Part shown: one piece after another, positions 25,997 through 34,431 of the stretch
Layout of the letters: each line of letters starts with the position of its first letter
Numbering within the stretch: the stretch's first letter is position 1
Assembly (NCBI GenBank): GCA_023442945.1
Contig: JAEZWW010000103.1
Span: forward strand, 23,196-87,195
DNA length: 64,000 bases
Source: Pseudomonadota bacterium
Lineage (GTDB): Bacteria > Pseudomonadota > Gammaproteobacteria > Burkholderiales > Burkholderiaceae_C
Direction of reading: 5' to 3'
The notes under the pieces: model-generated
Databases searched by the model: none
The model's input: only the letters and a program-made list of their open reading frames with translations
What the model was told of the DNA's origin: nothing
Position numbers and translations under genes: made by a program

Positions 25997-26408
25997 GGGT
26001 CTGGGGCGGGGCGCCGCCGCCAACGCACTGGGCAGGCCCGGGCGCGGCGGTGCCCCGGCGCAGTGTGCCACGCGGCAGGGCGTGGGCCGAGCGCGACGGG
26101 CACCGGTCGGCGGACGCGCGCATCGCGTGACATGGCCAGCGCGCACCGACCCGCGCCCGGCGTTCGCGTGCGGGCTGGCAGCACCGGCCTTGGGGGATGT
26201 CGCGCCACGCACTATCAAAACAGAAGCTGGCCGCGCAAATGGCTGTAGGGCCAGTGGCAGATGGGACGGTCAAATTCAGCATGCCGCCGCCGCGGCGCCA
26301 CGCCGATCGTCGGCGCTCAGCGCCAGGCACCGACCAGATCAGGCGCTCACCCGCGCGCCCGCACGTTCAGAATCGCCGCACCCTGACCCACGACTTGCCA
26401 CCACCACC
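25997..26408. other. GC-rich gap upstream of lpxK
   Basis: About 410 bp without a supportable gene, containing repeat copy 6. Reading frames run through it only because of high GC content. Confidence 0.45.
26212..26272 (+). repeat. Interspersed repeat, copy 6
   Basis: CTATCAAAACAGAAGCTGGC, CGCGCAAATGGCTGTAGGG, CCAGTGGCAGATGGGACGG. Confidence 0.75.
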
Positions 26409-26738
26409 GTGACCGCCCCCGCCGACCGCCCCGAAGATCCCACCGTCGCCATCGGCACCTTCGTGTACGACGGCCTGGTGCTGTGCGACGTGAAGATCGC
26501 GCTGAGCCCGGTGCGCTGGGGCTCGGGCGATGACGAAGACCCGCCTGAGTTGGCGGGTGACCTGGTGCGGCCGACCTACTACCTGTGGTGGGGCTCGACC
26601 ACCGAGCGCGGGCGCTTCAACGCCGGCGGCGGCGGGTACGCGAGCTTGGCGCTGGCGCAGGCTGCGGCCGAGGCGGCGCCGGGCATCGGGCCGACGGTGC
26701 GTTGGCTGTGGGTGGCGGATGCTGCGTCGGTGCGGTGA
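26409..26738 (+). CDS. Unknown 109-residue protein
   Basis: A small protein starting at a GTG, with blocks AIGTFVYDGLVLCDV and VRPTYYLWWGSTTERGRF that look like genuine folded-protein sequence with an unusual aromatic cluster. There is no signal peptide or known motif, and no clear ribosome binding site. It is oriented opposite to its neighbours lpxK and exbD. Confidence 0.5.
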   Translation: MTAPADRPEDPTVAIGTFVYDGLVLCDVKIALSPVRWGSGDDEDPPELAGDLVRPTYYLWWGSTTERGRFNAGGGGYASLALAQAAAEAAPGIGPTVRWLWVADAASVR

Positions 26739-26900
26739 CGGGGCCGTACGGGCGGCGCCAGGGCCGATCGTCCACGCGGTGTGGAAAGGCCGCGCGCGAG
26801 GGGAAAGCAGGGGAAAGCCGCGCGCGAGGGGAAAGCAGGGGAAAGCTGGGGGAGGGCGGCGCCCGGTGCTGTGGGTGCGGCGACCGTCAAACGCCCTGAT

Positions 26901-26964
26901 TGCTAGAAAATCAGGAGCTGCCAGCGCAGTCTGCTGTAGGGCTGGCGGCCGATGGGGTCAAAAT
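26901..26964 (+). repeat. Interspersed repeat, copy 7
   Basis: TGCTAGAAAATCAGGAGCTG, CCAGCGCAGTCTGCTGTAGGG, CTGGCGGCCGATGGGGTC. It lies just beyond the exbD stop codon. Confidence 0.75.
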
Positions 26965-27008
26965 GCTGGGCGAGAGCAGCGGGCGCATCCGCGCCCCCGC
27001 TCAGCGCC

Positions 27009-27416
27009 TTACTTCCCCGACTGCGCCGCAAACGTGATCTGCGTCAGGCCTTCGCGCCGGGCGGCGTCCATCACGGTGACGACGGCCTGCACCGGGGCGG
27101 TGGCGTCGGCGCTGATGATCAGGATGCTGTCCTTGGCGGCCACGCCGCGCAGGACGCGGGCCACGGATTCGACGTCGCGCTGCTCCAGCGGCTGTTTGTT
27201 GACGGCGTAGCGGCCGTCGGCGGCCACGGCGACGACGATTTCCTTGGGGCGGTCGCGCGAGGCGTCGGCGTTGGCGGTGGGCAGGGTGACCTGCAGCTCG
27301 GTGAACTTGCTGTACGTGGTCGTCAGCATCAAGAAGATCAGGATCACCAGCAGCACGTCGATGAACGGGATCAGGTTGATCTCCGGCTCTTCGGGCGGGT
27401 GGGGACGGAACTTCAC
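27009..27416 (-). CDS. exbD: Biopolymer transport protein ExbD/TolR family
   Basis: A 135-residue energy-transducing protein with one N-terminal membrane helix (PEINLIPFIDVLLVILIFLM), containing the proton-pathway aspartate in FIDVLLV, and a periplasmic C-terminal domain. It uses the proton gradient with ExbB to drive a TonB- or Tol-like partner; no tonB gene is adjacent. It starts with GTG at 27416, overlapping the exbB stop as GTGA, so translation is probably coupled. A complete separate tolQRA set exists at 52111-54453. Confidence 0.92.
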   Translation of the reverse strand: MKFRPHPPEEPEINLIPFIDVLLVILIFLMLTTTYSKFTELQVTLPTANADASRDRPKEIVVAVAADGRYAVNKQPLEQRDVESVARVLRGVAAKDSILIISADATAPVQAVVTVMDAARREGLTQITFAAQSGK

Positions 27417-28075
27417 CGCTTGGCTCCCTTGGCGGGGTGGTCGCCGCCGGGGCACAGCGGGTCGAGGTGGCGGGCGAAGTGCTCGGCAGCCAGCTCCAGC
27501 TCGAGGATGTAGCCGTCGACGCGGGCGCGGAAGTAGCGCCAGAAGATCAGCGCCGGAATCGCCACGATCAGGCCGAACGCGGTGTTGTACAGCGCGATCG
27601 AGATGCCGTGCGCCAGCTGCGCCGGGTTGCCGCCGGACAGCGAGCCGCTGGGCGCCTGCGAGCCGAAGATCTCGATCATGCCGATCACCGTGCCGAGCAG
27701 GCCCAGCAGCGGCGCGGCCGAGGCGATGGTGGCCAGCGCGGGCAAAAAGCGCTCCAGCCGGTGCGCGACCTTGCGGCCGGCCGCTTCCATGGCGGCACGC
27801 ATCTCGTCGGGCGTGCAGCGCGGGTTGTTGTTGATGGCGCGCCAGCCCGAAGCCAGCACTTCGCCCAGGGCCGAATGCTGGGCCAGCTGGTTGACGGTGT
27901 CGGGGTTGGGCACGCTGTCGCGCGACACGCCGATGGCTTCGTCCAGCAGGCCGGGGGTGATGACGCGGCTGGATTTGAGCTTGATGAAGCGCTCAATAAC
28001 GAAGGCCAGCGCCAGGATGGAACACAGGATCAGCGGCCAAATCGGCCAGCCAGCGGCTTGTATGATCGAAAGCAA
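27413..28075 (-). CDS. exbB: MotA/TolQ/ExbB proton-channel family protein
   Basis: A 220-residue protein with three predicted membrane segments (near 5-27, 110-135 and 155-180) and the family region ATIASAAPLLGLLGTVIGMI. It pairs with ExbD to form the proton-driven motor. A TTG at 28075 is the best start: it gives the typical N terminus MLSIIQAAGWPIWPL and is preceded by GGCGGAG. A second TTG lies ten codons upstream. Confidence 0.92.
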   Translation of the reverse strand: MLSIIQAAGWPIWPLILCSILALAFVIERFIKLKSSRVITPGLLDEAIGVSRDSVPNPDTVNQLAQHSALGEVLASGWRAINNNPRCTPDEMRAAMEAAGRKVAHRLERFLPALATIASAAPLLGLLGTVIGMIEIFGSQAPSGSLSGGNPAQLAHGISIALYNTAFGLIVAIPALIFWRYFRARVDGYILELELAAEHFARHLDPLCPGGDHPAKGAKR

Positions 28076-28484
28076 GGGTGGTTCTCCGCCGGCGCAGCGG
28101 TTCAAAGCCCCTCGGGCGCCGCGCCATGGTTCTCAGGAATGCGGGCGATTATGACCCAGCCCCCGGCCGCGCCAACGCGCGCGGCAACGTGGCTGCCCAG
28201 GGTGTGGGGCGGGCGTCACAGCGATCTGCCGCCCGGCGGCGGTTGCCCACACACAGATTCTGTGGATAACTTTGTGCAAAAACCTCCTCGGGTACCGCCA
28301 GAGCCGCGTGAATACGGTGTTTTTGACAGATTGATGAACGATTGAGCAGAAAAAATCTCAATGAAATCAATAACTTGCACCAGGCAGTGGGCGTTTCGGG
28401 CGTTTCTGAGGGGTGTTTTGACCGCTGGCCAGCCGCTGTGGAGTAGTGGCGCGGCCTGGGCCGCCAAAAGCGCCGGAAAACCGC
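28076..28484. other. Divergent region between exbB and xseA
   Basis: About 410 bp without a gene. It contains a perfect DnaA-box nonamer (TTATCCACA on the minus strand, 28261-28269) and a nearby TTTGCACAA. A comparatively AT-rich segment at 28310-28380 probably carries promoters for the divergent exbB and xseA genes. Confidence 0.5.
28261..28269 (-). promoter_or_regulatory. Isolated DnaA-box-like nonamer
   Basis: A perfect match to TTATCCACA on the minus strand. It is isolated, with no dnaA/dnaN or parAB genes nearby, so it may be a chance match, a DnaA-titrating site or a DnaA-responsive promoter element. Confidence 0.35.
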
Positions 28485-29900
28485 ATGGAACCTGACTTTT
28501 TCACGCCGCGTGCCGCCGCGGCGCCACGCATCTGGCCAGTGGGCGCGCTGACCCGCGCCATCGCTGACGCGCTGGAGGCGCGCTTCAACCCGGTCGCCGT
28601 GCGCGGCGAGATTTCGGGCTTCACCCGCGCGGCCAGCGGGCACTGCTACTTTTCACTGAAAGACGAAGCCGGTCAGCTGCGCTGCGCCATGTTCCGCCGC
28701 GCTGCCGGGCTGCTCAACTTCAACCCGCGCGAGGGCGACCAGGTCGAGGTGCGCGGGCGCGTGGCGGTGTACGAGCCGCGCGGCGACCTGCAGCTGGTGG
28801 TCGAAGCCATGCAGCGGGCGGGCCAGGGCGCGCTGTTCGAGCAGTTCCTGCGCCTCAAGGCCCAGCTGGAGGCCGAAGGCCTGTTCCACCCCGAGCGCAA
28901 GCGCCCGCTGCCCGAGGCGCCGCGCGCCATCGGCGTGGTCACCTCGCTGGCGGCCGCCGCGTTGCACGACGTGCTGACGGCGCTGGCGCGGCGTGTGCCG
29001 CACATCCCGGTGGTGGTCGTGCCGGCGGCGGTGCAGGGCGCGGGGGCGCCGGAAGAGCTGCGCCGGGCGCTATCAAAATTGTATCTGACCGCGCAATCAG
29101 CTGTAAGGCCAGAGGGCGATTGGGCTCAAAAAACCGGCCTGGGCGCCGTGCCCGTCGACGTGATCCTGCTGGTGCGCGGCGGCGGCTCGATCGAAGACCT
29201 GTGGGCCTTCAACGACGAGCGCCTGGCGCGCACCCTCGCCGCCAGCCCGGTGCCGCTCATCAGCGGCGTGGGGCACGAAACGGACTTCACCATCGCCGAC
29301 TTCGTGGCGGACCTGCGCGCGCCCACGCCCACCGCCGCGGCGGAGCTGGTCAGCGTGCCGCGCGCCCAGCGCCTGGCCGATGTCGATGCGCTGGCCGAGC
29401 GCCTGACCCGCGCCCTGCGCCGCCGTCTGGACGCCGAAGCCCAGCGCCTGGACTGGTTGGCCGGGCGCCTGAGCCGCCCGTCCGACGCGGTCGCCAGCGA
29501 ACGCCTGCGCCTGGACCGCCAGGCCCAGCGCCTGCGCCACGCCCTGGCGCTGCGGCTGGAGCGCGAAGGCGCGCGCCTGGCCCAGTTGCAGGACCGCCTG
29601 CCGCGCCCGCTGGCGCCGCGCCTGGCGGCCGAACAGCAGCGCCTGGCACGCCTGGCCGAACGCCTGCCCGCCGCCGTTACGCGCCAGGGCACGGCCGCGC
29701 ACGAGCGCCTGGAACGTGCGGCGCTGCGCTTGGCCGCGCTCGACCCGCAGCGCGTGCTGGAGCGCGGCTACGCCTGGCTCGAAGCGGCCGACGGCCGGCC
29801 CGTGACGCACGCCGCCGACACGCACGCCGGGCAGGCGCTGACCGCCACCCTTGCGGACGGCAAGGTTGATCTCAGCGTCGTCACACCCCGGCCGCGCTGA
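28485..29900 (+). CDS. xseA: Exodeoxyribonuclease VII large subunit (with in-frame repeat insertion)
   Basis: A 471-residue catalytic subunit of exonuclease VII, which degrades single-stranded DNA. It has an N-terminal OB-fold (about 15-110; VRGEISGFTRAASGHCYFSL), a catalytic domain with VVTSLAAAALHDVL and VRGGGSIEDLWAFNDE, GVGHETDFTIADFVADLRAPTP split across 265-290, and a long Arg/Ala-rich coiled coil (about 300-430). Residues about 196-217 are encoded by a copy of the interspersed repeat lying in frame between the catalytic-domain motifs. The stretch has no counterpart in XseA as I know it. The ATG at 28485 follows GGAAAA. sodB follows on the same strand. Confidence 0.95.
   Translation: MEPDFFTPRAAAAPRIWPVGALTRAIADALEARFNPVAVRGEISGFTRAASGHCYFSLKDEAGQLRCAMFRRAAGLLNFNPREGDQVEVRGRVAVYEPRGDLQLVVEAMQRAGQGALFEQFLRLKAQLEAEGLFHPERKRPLPEAPRAIGVVTSLAAAALHDVLTALARRVPHIPVVVVPAAVQGAGAPEELRRALSKLYLTAQSAVRPEGDWAQKTGLGAVPVDVILLVRGGGSIEDLWAFNDERLARTLAASPVPLISGVGHETDFTIADFVADLRAPTPTAAAELVSVPRAQRLADVDALAERLTRALRRRLDAEAQRLDWLAGRLSRPSDAVASERLRLDRQAQRLRHALALRLEREGARLAQLQDRLPRPLAPRLAAEQQRLARLAERLPAAVTRQGTAAHERLERAALRLAALDPQRVLERGYAWLEAADGRPVTHAADTHAGQALTATLADGKVDLSVVTPRPR
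29069..29131 (+). repeat. Interspersed repeat inside xseA, copy 8
   Basis: GCTATCAAAATTGTATCTGA, CCGCGCAATCAGCTGTAAGG, CCAGAGGGCGATTGGGCTC. Its order of elements matches the intergenic copies. It is read through in frame and adds about 21 residues to XseA. Confidence 0.85.
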
Positions 29901-29980
29901 CTTCCTACAATCGATCGGACGAGGGGCGGCCTATGATGGTCGCTTCGCCGATCAACCACCCACGACAAGAGGACACCCAC

Positions 29981-30562
29981 ATGGAACGCACCCTGCCGCC
30001 GCTGCCTTACGCACACGATGCCCTGGCCCCGGCCTACAGCAAGGAAACGCTGGAATACCACCACGACAAGCACCACAAGGCCTACGTGGACAAGCTCAAC
30101 GAGCTGCAAAAAGGCACCGAGTTCGAAAACATGGAACTCGAAGACGTGATCAAGAAGTCCAGCGGTGGCATCTACAACCAGGCCGCCCAGATCTGGAACC
30201 ACACCTTCTTCTGGAACTGCATGAAGCCCAACGGCGGCGGCGAGCCCACCGGCGCCCTGGCCGACGCCATCAACAAGAAGTGGGGCAGCTACGCCGACTT
30301 CAAAAAGGCTTTCGTCACCAGCGCCGTGGGCAACTTCGGCTCCGGCTGGACCTGGCTGGTCAAGAAGGCCGACGGCAGCGTTGACATCGTCAACATGGGC
30401 GCCGCCGGCACCCCGCTGACCACCGGTGACACGCCCGTGTTCACCGTCGACGTGTGGGAACACGCGTACTACATCGACTACCGCAACCTGCGCCAGAAGT
30501 TCGTCGAGACCTACCTCGACAAACTGGCCAACTGGGACTTCGCGGCCAAGAACTTCGGCTGA
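29981..30562 (+). CDS. sodB: Superoxide dismutase [Fe]
   Basis: A 193-residue iron superoxide dismutase that converts superoxide to oxygen and peroxide in the cytoplasm. The metal ligands are H27 (EYHHDKHHKAYVDKL), His in QIWNHTFFWNCM, and Asp and His in VDVWEHAYYIDYRN. AAQIWNHTFFW and GGGEPTG fit the Fe rather than the Mn type. The ATG at 29981 follows AGAGGA. A strong terminator follows the gene. Confidence 0.96.
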   Translation: MERTLPPLPYAHDALAPAYSKETLEYHHDKHHKAYVDKLNELQKGTEFENMELEDVIKKSSGGIYNQAAQIWNHTFFWNCMKPNGGGEPTGALADAINKKWGSYADFKKAFVTSAVGNFGSGWTWLVKKADGSVDIVNMGAAGTPLTTGDTPVFTVDVWEHAYYIDYRNLRQKFVETYLDKLANWDFAAKNFG

Positions 30563-30943
30563 TCGCCGCGCTTCTGTCTGCAAAAGCCACCTTCGGGTGG
30601 CTTTTTTCATGGTCGCGCGGGTTGGGCTTTGCGTGAATACGCGCCTTGCGCGCCGCGTCGGGCGTTGTCCATCGCCCCTCGGCGCAGGGCACCGGCAGTG
30701 AACGAACGCGTGGGCCGTTGGCGCGCGAACCGCCGCTTGGCGCCCGCCAACTGCGCGCTTCTTGCGCCAGGTGAACAAAATAGTTCGGCCGAATTCCGCA
30801 TGGCGGGAAATCGTTGCGTAATTGGGGATTTCCCCAGCCGCCGGCACAGCACAATCGGGGATGACCGTCCGGGCCGGCGCCACCAGGCACCCCGGTGGGC
30901 GCCCCTGCCCGGGCACGGCATCCCAACATCCAAGGAGAGACAG
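30563..30943. other. Gap between sodB and icd
   Basis: Contains the sodB terminator and then about 330 bp with no supportable gene. The leader of the monomeric icd gene includes a moderately AT-rich stretch at 30770-30825. Confidence 0.5.
30582..30607 (+). terminator. Rho-independent terminator of sodB
   Basis: AAAAGCCACC pairs with GGTGGCTTTTTT around the tetraloop TTCG. Confidence 0.92.
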
Positions 30944-33178
30944 ATGAGCACCCAGCAACCCACCATCATCTACACCCTGACCGACGAGGCGCCGCGCCTG
31001 GCCACCGCTTCGCTGCTGCCGATCGTGCGCAGCTTCGCCAAGGTCGCGGGCATCGACATGCAGACCAGCGACATCTCGGTGGCTGGCCGCATCCTGGGCC
31101 AGTTCCCCGAAGCGCTGACCGAAGCCCAGCGCGTGCCCGACAACCTGTCGGAGCTGGGCAAGCTGACGCTCAAGCCCGAAGCCAACATCATCAAGCTGCC
31201 CAACATCAGCGCGTCCGTGGCCCAGCTGAAGGCGGCCATCAAGGAGCTGCAGGACAAGGGCTACAAGGTGCCCGACTTCCCGGAGAACCCCAAGGACGAC
31301 AAGGAAAAGGACATCCGCGCGCGCTACAACAAGTGCATCGGCTCGGCCGTGAACCCGGTGCTGCGTGAAGGCAACTCCGACCGCCGCGCGCCACGCGCCG
31401 TCAAGGAATACGCGCGCAAGCACCCGCACAGCATGGGCGAGTGGAGCCAGGCGTCGCGCTCGCACGTGTCGCACATGCACGGCGGCGACTTCTACCACGG
31501 TGAGAAGTCGATGACGCTGGACCGCGCGCGCGACGTCAAGATGGAGCTGATCACCAAGAGCGGCAAGGCCATCGTGCTCAAACCCAAGGTCGCGCTGAAG
31601 GACCGCGAAGTCATCGACTCGATGTTCATGAGCAAGAAGGCGCTGATGGCCTTCTACGAGAAAGAGATCGCCGACGCCTACAAAACCGGCGTGATGTTCT
31701 CGCTGCACGTGAAGGCGACGATGATGAAGGTGTCGCACCCCATCGTATTCGGCCACTGCGTGCGCATCTTCTACAAGGAGGCGTTTGAAAAGCACGCCAA
31801 GACCTTTGAAGAGCTGGGCGTGAACGTCAACAACGGCATGATCGATCTGTACAACAAGATCGCCGACCTGCCGCAAAGCCAGCAGGACGAGATCAAGCGC
31901 GACCTGCACGCCTGCCACGAACACCGGCCCGAGCTGGCCATGGTCGATTCGTCCAAGGGCATCACCAACTTCCATTCGCCCAACGACGTGATCGTGGACG
32001 CGTCCATGCCGGCCATGATCCGCAACAGCGGCAAGATGTACGGCGCCGACGGCCGCCTGAAGGACGTGAAGGCCGTGATGCCCGAGTCGACCTTCGCCCG
32101 CATCTACCAGGAGATGATCAACTTCTGCAAATGGCACGGCGCCTTCGACCCCAAGACCATGGGCACCGTGCCCAACGTCGGCCTGATGGCCCAGCAGGCC
32201 GAGGAATACGGCAGCCACGACAAGACCTTCGAGATCCCCGAAGACGGCGTGGCCAACATCACCGACCTGGACACGGGCGAAGTGCTGATGAGCCAGAACG
32301 TGGAGCAAGGCGACATCTGGCGCATGTGCCAGACCAAGGACGCCGCCATCCGCGACTGGGTCAAGCTGGCCGTCACGCGCGCACGCAACTCGGGCATGCC
32401 GGTGGTGTTCTGGCTGGACGCCTACCGCCCGCACGAGAAGGAGCTGATCACCAAGGTGCGCATGTACCTGCACGAGCACGACATCAGCGGCCTGGACATC
32501 CAGATCATGAGCCAGGTGCGCGCCATGCGTTACACGCTGGAGCGCGTGATCCGCGGCCAGGACACCATCAGCGCCACCGGCAACATCCTGCGCGACTACC
32601 TGACCGACCTGTTCCCGATCATGGAGCTGGGCACCAGCGCCAAGATGCTGTCCATCGTGCCGCTGATGGCCGGCGGCGGCATGTACGAAACGGGTGCCGG
32701 CGGCTCGGCCCCCAAGCACGTTCAGCAGCTGGTCGAAGAAAACCACCTGCGCTGGGATTCGCTGGGGGAATTCCTGGCTCTGGCCGTCAGCCTGGAAGAG
32801 CTGGGCATCAAGGAAAACAACGCCCGCGCCAAGCTGCTGGCCAAGGCGCTGGACGCCGCCACCGGCAAGCTGCTGGACAACAACAAGGGCCCGAGCCCCA
32901 AGACCGGCCAGCTGGACAACCGCGGCAGCCACTTTTACCTGGCGCTGTACTGGGCGCAGGCCCTGGCCGATCAAAAGGAAGACGCCGAACTGGCCAAAGT
33001 GTTCGCGCCGGTCGCCAAGCAACTGGCCGACAACGAAGCCAAGATCGTCGACGAACTGGCCGCCGTGCAGGGCCAGCCGGCCGACATCGGCGGTTACTAC
33101 CTGCTGGACGAGGCCAAGCTCGACCAGGTCATGCGCCCCAGCGCCACGCTGAACGCTGCGCTGGCCAAGCTGGGCTGA
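30944..33178 (+). CDS. icd: Isocitrate dehydrogenase (NADP), monomeric type
   Basis: A 744-residue monomeric NADP-dependent isocitrate dehydrogenase of the TCA cycle. The length and landmarks (GNSDRRAPRAVKEYARKHPH, SRSHVSHMHGGDFYHGEKSM, GDIWRMCQTKDA, FWLDAYRPHEKE) are characteristic of the roughly 740-residue single-chain form. AAGGAG precedes the ATG. A second, unrelated-length dimeric isocitrate dehydrogenase is encoded at 39520. A long reading frame on the opposite strand is only a composition shadow. Confidence 0.97.
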   Translation: MSTQQPTIIYTLTDEAPRLATASLLPIVRSFAKVAGIDMQTSDISVAGRILGQFPEALTEAQRVPDNLSELGKLTLKPEANIIKLPNISASVAQLKAAIKELQDKGYKVPDFPENPKDDKEKDIRARYNKCIGSAVNPVLREGNSDRRAPRAVKEYARKHPHSMGEWSQASRSHVSHMHGGDFYHGEKSMTLDRARDVKMELITKSGKAIVLKPKVALKDREVIDSMFMSKKALMAFYEKEIADAYKTGVMFSLHVKATMMKVSHPIVFGHCVRIFYKEAFEKHAKTFEELGVNVNNGMIDLYNKIADLPQSQQDEIKRDLHACHEHRPELAMVDSSKGITNFHSPNDVIVDASMPAMIRNSGKMYGADGRLKDVKAVMPESTFARIYQEMINFCKWHGAFDPKTMGTVPNVGLMAQQAEEYGSHDKTFEIPEDGVANITDLDTGEVLMSQNVEQGDIWRMCQTKDAAIRDWVKLAVTRARNSGMPVVFWLDAYRPHEKELITKVRMYLHEHDISGLDIQIMSQVRAMRYTLERVIRGQDTISATGNILRDYLTDLFPIMELGTSAKMLSIVPLMAGGGMYETGAGGSAPKHVQQLVEENHLRWDSLGEFLALAVSLEELGIKENNARAKLLAKALDAATGKLLDNNKGPSPKTGQLDNRGSHFYLALYWAQALADQKEDAELAKVFAPVAKQLADNEAKIVDELAAVQGQPADIGGYYLLDEAKLDQVMRPSATLNAALAKLG

Positions 33179-33256
33179 TGCGCTGAGGCAGTGCGTCGCC
33201 CGAGGGCGGCGCGCGCGCTTCGTGCCGTCACACGGGTCGCGTCGGCCCGCCAAAAG

Positions 33257-33291
33257 AAAAGCCCACCGTCCTTCTGACGGTGGGCTTTTTT
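33257..33291 (+). terminator. Rho-independent terminator of icd
   Basis: AAAAGCCCACCGTC pairs with GACGGTGGGCTTTTTT around CTTCT. The symmetric A and T runs could also serve the opposite strand. Confidence 0.9.
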
Positions 33292-33302
33292 CATGAAGAA
33301 TC

Positions 33303-33351
33303 GGCCTCTGGCCCTACAGCAGATTGCGCGGGCAGCTACTCAATCAATAGC
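33303..33351 (-). repeat. Interspersed repeat, copy 9
   Basis: Reverse orientation: TATTGATTGAGTAGCTGCCC, then GCGCAATCTGCTGTAGGGC and CAGAGGCCGA. It lies between icd and cydB. Confidence 0.8.
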
Positions 33352-33396
33352 GCATCGTCAGCGCGAGGAACGCGCAAGGCCGTGCCCCGATGGCGC

Positions 33397-34431
33397 TCAG
33401 TGGTAGCCCGCGTCGGCCGCCACCTTGCCTTGGAACACCTTGTACGACCAGCTGGTGTAGCCCAGGATCAGTGGCAGCAGGAACACCAGGCCCCACAGCA
33501 CAAAGCCTTGCGACTGCGGCGGTGCCGCGGCCGCCCAGATCGTCAGCGACGGCGGCACGATGTACGGCCACATGCCCAGCACCAGGCCCACAAAGCCCAG
33601 GCCGAACAGCGCCATGGTCCAGATGAAGGGGCGCGCATCGTGCGCGGCCGGCCGGTCCGGAGTGGCCAGGGCGGCATCGCGCCACAGCAGCCACGCCACC
33701 CACAGCGTGAGGATCGGCACCGGCGACAGCCACAGGAAGTTGTAGCCGTCAAACCAGCGCGCCATCAACCGCGATTCCAAAAACGGCAGGCTGACGCTGA
33801 CCGCCAGCATCGCCACCAGCACACCCACCACCAGGGGCCGCGCCAGCTGGCGCGCCCGCACGTGCAAGGCGCCTTCGGTCTTCAGAATCAGCCAGCCCGC
33901 GCCCAGCAGCGCGTAGCCCACGACCAGCGCCACCCCGGTCAACAACGCAAACGGGTTGACCCAGTCGAAGGTGCCGCCCACGTAATAGCCGTTGGTCAGC
34001 GGCAGCCCTTGCACCAGCGAGCCCAGGATCACGCCCTGGAAGAACGTGGCGACGATGGAGCCGACGCTGAACGCCGCGCCCCAGGCGCGCCGGGCGAAGC
34101 CGTAGCCTTTGAAGCGGAATTCGAACGCCACGCCGCGAAACACCAGCGCCAGCACCATCAGCAGCACCGGCAGGTACAGCGCCGACAGCACTACGGCGTA
34201 GGCGCGCGGGAAGGCCGCCATCAGCCCGGCGCCGCCCAGCACCAGCCAGGTTTCGTTGCCGTCCCAGATCGGGGCGGCGGTGTTCATCATGTGGTCCAGC
34301 TGATCGCCGCCCTGCGCCGCCGGGGCCAGGATGCCCAGACCGAGCACGAAGCCGTCCAGCAACACGTACATCAAGACGGCAAAGCCGATGACGCCCAGCC
34401 ACACCACGGGCAACCAGGTGCTGGCGTTCAT
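33397..34431 (-). CDS. cydB: Cytochrome bd-type ubiquinol oxidase subunit II
   Basis: A 344-residue membrane subunit with about eight or nine helices. Family features include YVLLDGFVLGLGIL near the N terminus, APIWDGNETWLVLGGAG and FRGVAFEFRFK. AAAGGAG precedes the ATG at 34431, and the start overlaps the cydA stop codon by ATGA, so the two are translationally coupled. No small CydX-like gene is evident after it. Confidence 0.95.
   Translation of the reverse strand: MNASTWLPVVWLGVIGFAVLMYVLLDGFVLGLGILAPAAQGGDQLDHMMNTAAPIWDGNETWLVLGGAGLMAAFPRAYAVVLSALYLPVLLMVLALVFRGVAFEFRFKGYGFARRAWGAAFSVGSIVATFFQGVILGSLVQGLPLTNGYYVGGTFDWVNPFALLTGVALVVGYALLGAGWLILKTEGALHVRARQLARPLVVGVLVAMLAVSVSLPFLESRLMARWFDGYNFLWLSPVPILTLWVAWLLWRDAALATPDRPAAHDARPFIWTMALFGLGFVGLVLGMWPYIVPPSLTIWAAAAPPQSQGFVLWGLVFLLPLILGYTSWSYKVFQGKVAADAGYH

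Noticed and set aside
27009..28075. Second tolQR pair
   Set aside because: The genes are of the ExbB/ExbD type and lie away from tolA; a complete tolQRA set with ybgC is present at 52111-54878.
28076..28484. Replication origin at the DnaA box
   Set aside because: Only one perfect box is present and no dnaA, dnaN, rpmH or plasmid replication gene is nearby.
29768..33253. A minus-strand open frame of more than 1,100 codons opposite icd and sodB
   Set aside because: It lies antisense to two certain genes (icd, sodB) and has a Val/His/Gln-rich composition typical of the complement of GC-rich coding DNA. No domain or ribosome binding site supports it.
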